Source of the DNA: CADDZO01 sp035294145
GTDB taxonomy: Bacteria > Chloroflexota > Dormibacteria > Dormibacterales > Dormibacteraceae
Length of the DNA: 64,000 nt
Assembly (NCBI GenBank): GCA_035294145.1
Contig: DATGLL010000099.1
Span: 26,317-90,316, forward strand
Direction of reading: 5' to 3'
The notes beneath the pieces are model-generated. The model saw only the letters and a list, made by a program, of their open reading frames with translations, had not been told where the DNA came from and made no database searches. Positions 51,329 to 59,045 of the stretch are shown piece after piece (the stretch's first letter is position 1; every line of letters starts with the position of its first letter). A program made the translations under genes and the position numbers.

Positions 51329-52504
51329 ATGGAGTCACAGAGCGATACGGCCAACTCGATGCCCACCCTCGGCTGCCGGGCCGATCACGTGGGGAGCCTG
51401 CTGCGCCCCGCGGGGCTGCTCGAGGCCATGAGCCGGGCCCGCGAGGGCTTGATCGACCCTGAGACCCTGCGCAGGGTCCAGGACGAGGCCATCCTCGGGG
51501 CGCTGGACCTCCAGCGCCAGGTCGGCCTTGGCATCTTCACCGACGGCGAGTTCCGTCGGAGCTGGTTCGCTGGGGCGTGGAGCGAGTCGATCGGGGGCCT
51601 GGCCCCGGCCGAGCGCCCGGCCCCGGCCGGGCCAGCCGGCTGGCGTGGCCCCCATCGCGAGCTGGCCCGGGTGGCCCTGGGGGAGGTCGGGACCTCGCAT
51701 GCCGTCGTCGACCGCGTGCGCCCCCTCCGTCGCCTGGCCCAGGAGGAGTGCGCGTTCCTCCGCGAGCATGCCCCTGGGCCCTTCAAGATCACCCTGGCGG
51801 GGGTGGTCTCCCAGGCGCTTCGCTGGTACCGGCCGGGGCTGAGCGATCGTGCCTACCCGACCTTGGGCGACCTGATCTCGGACCTGGCCGGGATCCTGCG
51901 GGCCGAGGTCGAGGCCCTGGCCCAGGAGGGGGTGTCGTACCTGCAGCTCGACTCCCTGGTCTACACGATCCAGCTCGCGGACGCCGCTCACCGGGCTCGG
52001 CTCGTCGAGGCCGGCGTCGATCCCGACTGGCTGCTGGAGCAGGCCATCGCCGCCGACAACGCGGTGCTCGCCCCGGCCCGATCCCGGCCCGGCCTCTGCC
52101 TCGGGCTCCACATGTGCCGAGGCAACAACCGGAGCGCGTGGACCGCCGACGGGAGCTACGAGGCGGTTGCGGAGCGGGCCTTCAGCGAGCTGAGGGTCGA
52201 CCGTCTCCTGCTCGAGTACGACAGCGAGCGGGCGGGCGGGTTCGAGCCGCTGCGCTTCGTCTCCAAGGACAAGGTCGTGGTCCTCGGCCTGGTCAGCACC
52301 AAGGTCCCGACCCTGGAGTCCCAGGACTGGCTGCTGCGTCGGATCGAGGAGGCCGCGCGCTACGTGCCGGTGGAGCGGTTGGCGCTGAGCCCCCAGTGCG
52401 GGTTCGCCTCCACGGCGAGGGGCAACCTCCTCGGGGAGGACGACCAGCGCCGCAAGCTCGAGCTGGTGGTCGAGACCGCGCGCCGGGTCTGGGGGGATGC
52501 ATGA
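51329..52504 (+). CDS. MetE-like zinc methyltransferase-family protein, second paralogue
   Basis: This 391-residue protein has the same length as the paralogue at 10869 but diverges in sequence. Zinc-site residues: H261-x-C263 (GLHMCRGNN), E296 (LLEYDS) and C357 (LSPQCGFAS). The N-terminal ADHVGSLLRP is the conserved loop, and ALSPQCGFAST is typical of short MetE-like proteins from catabolic clusters. The reaction is probably transfer of an alkyl group to or from a thiol. ATG 51329 is preceded by weak GGGTCACC. The ABC ATPase start at 52501 overlaps its stop. Confidence 0.78.
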   Translation: MESQSDTANSMPTLGCRADHVGSLLRPAGLLEAMSRAREGLIDPETLRRVQDEAILGALDLQRQVGLGIFTDGEFRRSWFAGAWSESIGGLAPAERPAPAGPAGWRGPHRELARVALGEVGTSHAVVDRVRPLRRLAQEECAFLREHAPGPFKITLAGVVSQALRWYRPGLSDRAYPTLGDLISDLAGILRAEVEALAQEGVSYLQLDSLVYTIQLADAAHRARLVEAGVDPDWLLEQAIAADNAVLAPARSRPGLCLGLHMCRGNNRSAWTADGSYEAVAERAFSELRVDRLLLEYDSERAGGFEPLRFVSKDKVVVLGLVSTKVPTLESQDWLLRRIEEAARYVPVERLALSPQCGFASTARGNLLGEDDQRRKLELVVETARRVWGDA

Positions 52505-54084
52505 GGGGGCGCCAGGGCCCTGCCGGGGTGGCGGCGCCCAACGCCGATCGCGGACGGGCGGCGGCGACAGCGAGCGCCGCCGGGCCCGTCGTCGTGCGGG
52601 CCGTGGGCCTGGCCCGGGCGTTCGGTCGGACGCAGGCCCTGCGGTCGTGCTCGGTCGACCTGCGGGCGGGGGAGATCCACGCTGTGGTCGGCGAGAACGG
52701 CTCGGGCAAGAGCACCCTGGTCAAGATCCTGGCCGGCGTGCTCGCCCCCGATCGCGGGCATCTCGAGGTCGAGGGGCGGCGCCTGAGCGGGTTCGCCTCC
52801 CCGAGGGAGGCGATCGCGGCCGGCGTGGTCGCCGTCTTCCAGGAGGTGTTGGTGGTGGGCGCCCGCTCGGTGCTGGAGAACGTCTGGCTGGGCGCCGACC
52901 GCCTCCTCCGCAGCCGGGCCTCGAGCGCGCTCAAGCGAGAGCAGGCGAGGGCGACGCTCGCCGAGCTGCTGGGCGAGGCCCCGGACCTCGACACGCCCGT
53001 GGAGGAGCTCTCCCTGAGCACCCGCCAGGCCTGCTGCATCGCCCGGGCGCTGGTGCGCAGGCCCCGGGTCCTGATCCTCGACGAGGCGACCTCAGCCCTC
53101 GACGTCGCCGTCCGAGAGCGGTTGTTCGCGATCCTCACCCGGCTCAGCGGTGAGGGGGTCAGCATCGTCTTCATCTCCCACCGGATGGACGAGATCGATC
53201 GCGTCGGGGATCGGGTCACGGTCTTGCGCTCGGGATCGACGGTCGGCACGATGGCCCGGGCCGAGGCCTCCCCCGCCCGGCTGGTCGGTCTCATGAGCGG
53301 CGACGAGCGGAGGTCGGGCTCATCGGACGAGCTCGCCCGTCCTCTCCCCGGTCGGGTGGTGCTGCGAGCCGCTGGCCTGCGGTTGCGGCCGGGCGCGGCG
53401 CCTGTCGACCTCGAGCTCCGGGCCGGCGAGCTGGTCGGGCTGGCCGGCCTGGACGGCCACGGTCAAGACGTCTTCCTGGCCGCGCTCGCGGGCCAGGTGG
53501 CCGGCGGTGAGGTGCAGGTGGAGACCGAGCGAGGGTGGGCGCCGGTCCGCTCGCCCGCCCGGGCCGCGGCCCTCGGGATCGCGTACGTGCCCCGTGATCG
53601 CCAGGCCGACGCGCTGTTCCCCACGCTCACGATCCGGGAGAACTTCGGCCTGCCCACGGTGGCCCAGGACACGCGCGGGGGCCTGATCTGGCTCGCCCGC
53701 ACCGAGCGTCGCCTGGCCACCTACGTGCGTCAGCTTGGCATCAAGCTCGCCCAGAGCACCGACCTGATCGGCACCTTGAGCGGGGGCAACCAGCAGAAGG
53801 TCGTGATCGCCCGCTGGCTCGCCGCCGGCCCACGGGTCCTCCTCCTCGACGACCCCACGCGGGGGGTCGACCTGGGGACCAAGCGTGACATCTACCGGCT
53901 CCTGGCCGAGCTGACCCGATCCGGGGTGGCCGTCGTCATGCTCTCCACCGAGCTCGACGAGCACGTCCGGTTGATGGATCGGGTGCTCGTCTTTCGCGAG
54001 CACGAGCTGGCCGCCGAGCTGCCCCGATCGGCCCTCTCCCGCCAGGCGTTGGTGGCCAGCTTCTTCGGCGAGGGGGCGCCGTGA
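52501..54084 (+). CDS. Ribose-type ABC importer ATPase (RbsA/MglA-like, two ABC domains)
   Basis: This 527-residue protein has two ABC domains. The first (about 30-265) has Walker A VVGENGSGKSTLVKIL and Walker B RVLILDEATSALD, but its signature reads LSLSTRQACCIARAL instead of LS.GQQQ. The second (about 275-525) has the usual degenerate Walker A for this family (AGLDGHGQDVFL), the canonical signature LSGGNQQKVVIARWL and Walker B RVLLLDDPTRGVD. It drives uptake through the two permeases downstream. It overlaps the MetE-like gene and the first permease by 4 bases each. Confidence 0.87.
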   Translation: MRGRQGPAGVAAPNADRGRAAATASAAGPVVVRAVGLARAFGRTQALRSCSVDLRAGEIHAVVGENGSGKSTLVKILAGVLAPDRGHLEVEGRRLSGFASPREAIAAGVVAVFQEVLVVGARSVLENVWLGADRLLRSRASSALKREQARATLAELLGEAPDLDTPVEELSLSTRQACCIARALVRRPRVLILDEATSALDVAVRERLFAILTRLSGEGVSIVFISHRMDEIDRVGDRVTVLRSGSTVGTMARAEASPARLVGLMSGDERRSGSSDELARPLPGRVVLRAAGLRLRPGAAPVDLELRAGELVGLAGLDGHGQDVFLAALAGQVAGGEVQVETERGWAPVRSPARAAALGIAYVPRDRQADALFPTLTIRENFGLPTVAQDTRGGLIWLARTERRLATYVRQLGIKLAQSTDLIGTLSGGNQQKVVIARWLAAGPRVLLLDDPTRGVDLGTKRDIYRLLAELTRSGVAVVMLSTELDEHVRLMDRVLVFREHELAAELPRSALSRQALVASFFGEGAP

Positions 54085-55043
54085 GGGGGGTTCGACGCCG
54101 GCTCCGTCGGCACCCCCACCTGCTGGCGCTGGCCCTGGCCCTGGCCTTGGTCGCGGCCAACGCCCTTGCCCAGCCGCGCTTCCTGCGCCCCGCCGGCTGG
54201 GCTCCGGAGCTGGCCGTCTTCGCGCCCCTGGCCCTGGCCGCCATGGCCAGCGCGCCGGCCATCGTGAGCGGGGGGATCGACATCTCCATCGGCCCCCTGA
54301 TGAACTTCGTGAGCATCGTCTTCGTGCTGCTGTTGCTCCCCAGGGGGCTCGGTCGGCCGGAGGTGGCGATCCCGATCGTGCTCGCGCTGGGGGCGGCGGT
54401 GGGCGCCATCAACGGCACGCTGGTCGCGGTGCTCCGGTATCAGCCGGTCATCGCCACCCTCTGCATGCTGTTCATCCTGAGCGGGATCAACCTGGGGCTG
54501 GCTCCCACCCCCAAGACCGCCCCTCCCAATTGGACCCAGCACCTTGCCGGGAGCGTCGGCCCTGTCCCTGGGGGGGTGGTGAGCCTGGGCTCCGTCCTGG
54601 GGTGCTGGATGCTGGTGCGACGCCTTCCTTACTCCCGGATGCTGCTCGCCGTCGGCAGCAACGACGTGGCCGCCTTCTCTGCCGGGGTCGACGTGGTCGC
54701 GGTCCGGGTCGTCACCTACGCGCTGGGCGGCCTCTTCGCCGCCGTGGGCGGCCTCGCCCTGGCCGCGCTCGCGCAGTCGGCCGACCCCACCTACGGCAGC
54801 CAGTACGCGCTCATCGGGCTGGCCGCGGTGGCCCTGGGCGGGATCCCGATGGGCGGTGGCCGGGGAGGGCTCCTGGGCGCCCTGCTGGGAGCCGCCTCGA
54901 TCTACCTGATCCGCAACCTGCTCCTGGCCACCGCCGTCTCCGTGGCCTGGATCCAGGTCGTCTACGGCCTGCTGCTCCTGGTGGGGGTCGTCCTCAGCGC
55001 GGTGATGACGGCGCCGCCACGGCTCCAGGGGTCCGGGTCGTGA
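54081..55043 (+). CDS. Ribose-type ABC importer permease 1 (RbsC-like)
   Basis: This 320-residue inner-membrane permease has multiple hydrophobic segments and the RbsC-family motifs GGIDISIGPLMNFVSI and NGTLVAVLRYQPVIATLCMLFILSG. It pairs with the second permease for a heterodimeric channel. GTG 54081 overlaps the ATPase stop. Its C terminus lacks the usual long cytoplasmic tail. Confidence 0.85.
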   Translation: MRGVRRRLRRHPHLLALALALALVAANALAQPRFLRPAGWAPELAVFAPLALAAMASAPAIVSGGIDISIGPLMNFVSIVFVLLLLPRGLGRPEVAIPIVLALGAAVGAINGTLVAVLRYQPVIATLCMLFILSGINLGLAPTPKTAPPNWTQHLAGSVGPVPGGVVSLGSVLGCWMLVRRLPYSRMLLAVGSNDVAAFSAGVDVVAVRVVTYALGGLFAAVGGLALAALAQSADPTYGSQYALIGLAAVALGGIPMGGGRGGLLGALLGAASIYLIRNLLLATAVSVAWIQVVYGLLLLVGVVLSAVMTAPPRLQGSGS

Positions 55044-55199
55044 GGCCGGCACGGGGGGGTGAGGCGCGTCCCTGGGGGTCACCCCCGGCTCCCCGGATGG
55101 CGGGCCCACCGGCCGGCCCCGGCCGGGCCCCGAGCGGGGCGCCTCGGCCCTCCCTCGGGCCATCGGCGCTCTTGCCCATCGCCTCTCGCCTGCGGGGTG
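55044..55199. other. Spacer between the two permease genes
   Basis: 156 bases of G+C-rich DNA separate the two permeases in an otherwise overlapping operon. The frame of permease 2 is open through it, but that segment (PGWRAHRPAPAGPRAGR) has no hydrophobic character and looks non-coding. Confidence 0.4.
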
Positions 55200-56207
55200 A
55201 TGGCGGCGATGGATGACCGGCGCCTGCGCTCGCTGGCGGCCGGGGCCGGTCACCACCTGGCCGGTTGGCAGCGTCGGTTCCCGCTCTTTCAGCTCCTCGG
55301 CCTGGCCATGGTGTGCCTGCTCGGCGTCGTCTCCGTCGACGGGTTCGCCACCCCGACCAGCGTCGACTCCATCCTGGTGCTCTCCTCCTTCCTCGGGCTC
55401 GCCGCGCTGGGCCAGACCCTGGTCATCCTGATCGGGGGGTTCGACCTGTCGATCCCCGCCTTCATCCTCCTGGGGGCGACCATGATCGTCGAGCTGGCGG
55501 GGGCTGACCGGTGGCCGTTCGTGGCCGCCCTGGCGCTGGCGGTCGCGGTCGCCGTCGTGCTCGGGAGCATGAACGGCCTCATCTGCCACCTGTTCCGCAT
55601 CCAGCCCCTGATCGTGACGCTGGGGATGAGCGCGGTCGTCGACGGCATCCTCCAGGTCTGGACCGGAGGTACGATCTCGGGGACGGTGCCCGGCTGGTTG
55701 GGCGCCCTGGCCTCGCCGTCGGCGAGGACGCTCGGGCTGCCCATCCCGCCCCTGCCGGTCCTCTGGCTCGCGTTCGCGGTCGTGGTCGGGGTGATCCTCC
55801 AGCGGACCGTCCCCGGGCGCTGGATGTACGCGACCGGGGCCAACCTGCGGGCGGCGAGGCTCGCCCTGGTGCCGGTCGGCGGGGTCTGGGTCGGAGCCTT
55901 CGCGGCCAGCGCGCTCTTCTCCGTGCTGACCGGGGTGCTGCTGGCGGGCTTCGCTCCCGGCGACACCAGCATCGGCGATCCCTACCTCTTCGAGGGGCTG
56001 GCGGCGGTGATCGTCGGTGGCACCGCCTTCGGGGCCAGGGGGGACTACTGGCGAACCGTGCTGGGGGCGCTGGTGCTGGTCGTCCTGACCACCGTGCTGG
56101 TCGGACACGGCCTCAGCGATGCGGCTCAGCAGATCCTCTACGGCGTGGTGATCCTCGTCGTGGTGATCGGGTATGGGCGTGATCGACGGCTGCGTGACCA
56201 GCTCTGA
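55200..56207 (+). CDS. Ribose-type ABC importer permease 2 (RbsC-like)
   Basis: The product (about 335 residues) has hydrophobic helices throughout and the RbsC motifs LIGGFDLSIPAFILLGATM and NGLICHLFRIQPLIVTLGMSAVVDGI, with the conserved FEGLAAVIVGGTAFGARGDY. It completes the importer with the ATPase at 52501, permease 1 and the binding protein at 57511. Start uncertain: ATG 55200 or ATG 55209. Confidence 0.82.
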   Translation: MAAMDDRRLRSLAAGAGHHLAGWQRRFPLFQLLGLAMVCLLGVVSVDGFATPTSVDSILVLSSFLGLAALGQTLVILIGGFDLSIPAFILLGATMIVELAGADRWPFVAALALAVAVAVVLGSMNGLICHLFRIQPLIVTLGMSAVVDGILQVWTGGTISGTVPGWLGALASPSARTLGLPIPPLPVLWLAFAVVVGVILQRTVPGRWMYATGANLRAARLALVPVGGVWVGAFAASALFSVLTGVLLAGFAPGDTSIGDPYLFEGLAAVIVGGTAFGARGDYWRTVLGALVLVVLTTVLVGHGLSDAAQQILYGVVILVVVIGYGRDRRLRDQL

Positions 56208-56224
56208 GCCGGGGAGGACCGGCC

Positions 56225-56641
56225 GTGGATGAGGCGATGTTCCGCCACTACATCGCGCTCTTCAACGCGCGCGACTACGAGCGGTTGATCACCTTCTACA
56301 CCGAGGACGTCGAGCTCGAGCTCCCGGCCAGCAGCCCGCGGGGCCGAGAGGGGATTCGTCGCTATTACAGCGACCTCCATCGGTTCGTGCGCGAGCGGCT
56401 GAGGATCGACTTCCTGCTGGTGGGGCGGGACCGGATCGCGACCGAGCTCTACACCGAGTTCCGCTGCCTGCACGACCTGCCCACCTTCTCCTTCAAGCCG
56501 CTGGTCGCGGGCGAGGTCTTTCGCTGCACGAACTTCGTCCACTACGACCTGGTCGGCGATCGCTTCCGGCGGATTCGCGTGGCCCGGTACAAGGTGCACG
56601 AGGCCGATCCCCGGGCGCGGCCCGTCGCCGCGCGAGCGTGA
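56225..56641 (+). CDS. SnoaL/NTF2-like small protein
   Basis: This 138-residue NTF2-fold protein has the N-terminal RHYIALFNARDYERLITFYTEDVELELP and REGIRRYYSDL helix typical of SnoaL-like domains. It could be an isomerase, cyclase or ligand-binding protein of the pathway. GTG 56225 follows GGGGAGG. It ends the importer operon and faces the MarR gene convergently, with 29 bases between them. Confidence 0.75.
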   Translation: MDEAMFRHYIALFNARDYERLITFYTEDVELELPASSPRGREGIRRYYSDLHRFVRERLRIDFLLVGRDRIATELYTEFRCLHDLPTFSFKPLVAGEVFRCTNFVHYDLVGDRFRRIRVARYKVHEADPRARPVAARA

Positions 56642-56670
56642 GGTCGCCCGGCGGCATGGGACGGCTGTCC

Positions 56671-57387
56671 CTAGGTGGCGGTGGGCGTGTCGCCGTTGCC
56701 CGTCCGGCGGCTGCCCCGCTGCCGAGGCGCCAGCGGGTCGAGGCTGGGCCTGGCCCGGCCGGGGGCGCCGGCCCCGGTGGACCCTGGGCCCGTGATCAAC
56801 CGATTGCTGGCCGCCGGTGGGCCCGGTCGGTGGAGGAGGATCTTGCGTAGGAGGCGGACCAGGGTGGCCCGCTCGTCAGGGGTCAGGGACGCCGCCCACT
56901 CGACCTCCCGGCGGTTGTTGCGCACGAACAGGCTCGAGGTCACCTGCCGGCCCCGGTTGGTGAGGTCGACCGTGACCACCCGGCCGTCGCTGGAGGTGCG
57001 TCGGCGCTCGATGAGCCCGTAGCGCTGGAGGGTGTTGAGGACGGCGGAGATGCTGGAGGGGGTGACGCTCAGCTGGCGGGCGATGTCCTGCGGGGACATG
57101 GGGCCGGTGGCGAGGACCAAGAAGAGGAGGCGAAAGCCGGCCCAGGTCAGCCCGGCGGGGCGATGGACGTGGGTCTCCAGGTCCTGCTGGATGCGGGCGG
57201 CGGCCCGCATGAGCCCGAAGATGACCGACATCGACTCAAGATCGGCGTCGGGGGTCAGACGAGGCGCGATCTGCCGAGCCCGGACCTCAAAGCCCTCGAC
57301 GTCGACGCCCCGGGGGCCCTCGTCCAGGGGAGCGGCCGGCGAGCTCACCCCCTCGGCAGCCTGAGGGTCGAGAGGTCTCGGCGACAT
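56671..57387 (-). CDS. MarR-family transcriptional regulator
   Basis: The 238-residue protein has a MarR winged helix (about residues 55-175): FRLLFLVLATGPMSPQDIARQLSVTPSSISAVLN, wing RRRTSSDGRVVTVDLTNRG. Long N- and C-terminal extensions rich in Pro and Arg flank the domain. MarR dimers usually repress catabolic genes and are released by aromatic ligands. It lies between the importer operon and its binding-protein gene, and the related motifs at 50958, 58859 and 59029 stand before three nearby units. It is therefore the prime candidate to bind them. Confidence 0.85.
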   Translation of the reverse strand: MSPRPLDPQAAEGVSSPAAPLDEGPRGVDVEGFEVRARQIAPRLTPDADLESMSVIFGLMRAAARIQQDLETHVHRPAGLTWAGFRLLFLVLATGPMSPQDIARQLSVTPSSISAVLNTLQRYGLIERRRTSSDGRVVTVDLTNRGRQVTSSLFVRNNRREVEWAASLTPDERATLVRLLRKILLHRPGPPAASNRLITGPGSTGAGAPGRARPSLDPLAPRQRGSRRTGNGDTPTAT

Positions 57388-57510
57388 GGCTTCAAGCTAT
57401 CACGCCAACGCCAGCCCCCAGCTCGCGCGCCGTGGCTGGAGGGAGAGCGGCCCCCCGGGGCTCGGGCCGGGGCGGCGCCATGGCCGCCGCGGCCCCGGCC
57501 CGACGGTCGC

Positions 57511-58749
57511 CTACCTGGCGAAGAGGGGGTCGAGCAGCGCCCGGGTGTCGATGGCGCCGGGAGGGTCGGGGGCGGTGCCCGGGGTGGACAGGTTCCAGCC
57601 GGGCTGCGCCCAGCGGTCCAGGTTGCCCCTGGTGATCAGCGGCTGGGGCTGGACGATGTCGCTGACCTTGACCCCGTCGCCCGCGAGCATGCGCTGCACG
57701 ACGCTGACCACGAGATCGCCGAACCCGACGGCACCGCCGCCGGTCGCGGTCCCCTTGTAGCTCGATTGGTGTTGACGCCAGTACCCGAGCGAGCCCTTGA
57801 GCGCGGCCTGGTCGGTCACGACCGGGACCGGCCGTCCGGCCTTGATGAAGGCGTTGATGATGCCGGTCGCCATCCCTCCCGCTGCGGCCACCGCCGCGAT
57901 CGGTTGCGGGTGCGTGCCCAGGAACTGCAGGGTCGCGGCCTCGGCCTGGGCGGGTGAGAAGTTCCCGGTGACCTGACCGATCACCTTCGCGTTCGGGCAG
58001 CGGGCGAGGACCTGGGCGAAGCCACGGAAGGAGTCGGCGTCGATCGAGATGCCAGGGATGCCGTGGACCTCGAGGATGTTGCCCTTGCCCCCGATGGCCT
58101 TCATGGCCGCGGCCAGGGTCTGAGCCGCGGCGAGGTAGGTGTTGGGGACGACGTTGACCACGTCCGGTGAGGAGATGGTGCTGAGGACGGACACGGTGGG
58201 GATGCCTTGTCGGGCCGCGTCGGTGACCAGGGGCACGAACGGGGTGCCAACGGTCACGTCGGCGACGATCAGATCCGGCTTCTGTTGGAGCAGGGCGTTG
58301 TACTGCTGGACCTGCGCCGACGTGTCGCTCGGGCTGGCCCCGGCGATCACGATCACCTTGCCCACGCCCGGCGTCGCCTGCAGCCCGTTCTTGACCGTGT
58401 TGAGCACATCGGCGGCGAAGTCGTTCACCGGCTGGTTCCAGCTCAGGCCGATCGTGACCGGGGTGTGGGTAGGCTTCCAGCTCGACCACGCGCTGGCGCG
58501 GACGGGATGGTCGTAGCCGTTGTAGTCCTGGCGGGCGGATGCGGGCAGCCTGGCCACGACACCGTCAGGGTCCTGGGGGGTGACGTAGCCGACCGTCCCG
58601 CAGCCGTTGCCGGAGGTGGACGTCGAGGCGCTGCCGCTGGGAGGCCCGCTGGCGGCGCCGCCACAGGCGGCCAGCCCAGCCATCAGGATCGTGCACAACG
58701 CGACGACCATGCCCCTGGGTCGCGCCGTCGTGCCGGGAACGTCGCGCAT
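57511..58749 (-). CDS. Ribose-type ABC substrate-binding lipoprotein
   Basis: This 412-residue secreted lipoprotein has a signal peptide ending in the lipobox LAAC (ILMAGLAACGG), and a type I periplasmic binding fold of the RbsB family: ITIGLSWNQPVNDFAADVL-like start, KPDLIVADVTVGTPFVPLV, and QPIAAVAAAGGMATGIINAF. It is probably the binding partner of the transporter at 52501-56207, although it is encoded apart on the other strand. The ligand could be a sugar, polyol or autoinducer-like molecule. ATG 58749 follows GGAAGGAGGAAGAGGGAG. Confidence 0.86.
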   Translation of the reverse strand: MRDVPGTTARPRGMVVALCTILMAGLAACGGAASGPPSGSASTSTSGNGCGTVGYVTPQDPDGVVARLPASARQDYNGYDHPVRASAWSSWKPTHTPVTIGLSWNQPVNDFAADVLNTVKNGLQATPGVGKVIVIAGASPSDTSAQVQQYNALLQQKPDLIVADVTVGTPFVPLVTDAARQGIPTVSVLSTISSPDVVNVVPNTYLAAAQTLAAAMKAIGGKGNILEVHGIPGISIDADSFRGFAQVLARCPNAKVIGQVTGNFSPAQAEAATLQFLGTHPQPIAAVAAAGGMATGIINAFIKAGRPVPVVTDQAALKGSLGYWRQHQSSYKGTATGGGAVGFGDLVVSVVQRMLAGDGVKVSDIVQPQPLITRGNLDRWAQPGWNLSTPGTAPDPPGAIDTRALLDPLFAR

Positions 58750-58839
58750 CTCCCTCTTCCTCCTTCCTTCGATGTCCTCCGATGCCCTCCCCTCCGGGAG
58801 GGTCGTGGGTCACGCCTCGCTGGCGAGACGACCGAGACA

Positions 58840-58873
58840 GGTTAGACACCACATATTGTGATATCTAATCATC
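58840..58873. promoter_or_regulatory. Two MarR-type motifs before the binding-protein gene
   Basis: TGATATCTAATCATC (58859-58873) matches 13 of 16 positions of AGATGTCTAATCATCT. GGTTAGACACC (58840-58850) contains an inverted copy of the same core (GGTGTCTAACC on the other strand). Both lie 90-125 bases before the binding-protein start on the minus strand and form a probable operator pair. Confidence 0.58.
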
Positions 58874-59027
58874 GCGTCTGGTAGATCAAATCCCGGGCCG
58901 AGGCCGCTGCGGCGGCGGCGCGGGGCGCGGCCTGGCCCGTCTGCCCCGAGGCGCTGAGGCGTGACGTCGTCGGCCTTCGGGGCCAGCGAGCTTGACGGCA
59001 AGGGAGGGAGCCCCTAGGATCGGTAAT

Positions 59028-59045
59028 GAGATGTCTAATCATCTC
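59028..59045. promoter_or_regulatory. Palindrome GAGATG-TCTAAT-CATCTC overlapping a start codon
   Basis: A perfect 6-bp inverted repeat with a 6-base centre. The ATG of the GMC oxidoreductase gene (59031) lies inside the left arm. The motif is shared with the sites at 50958 and 58859 and is a candidate operator for the MarR regulator. Confidence 0.6.

Noticed and set aside
53892..56108. A 738-codon minus-strand frame rich in Asp, Gln, His and Pro
   Set aside because: It is opposite two permeases and part of the ATPase with clear motifs. The repeats of charged residues mirror hydrophobic codons on the plus strand.
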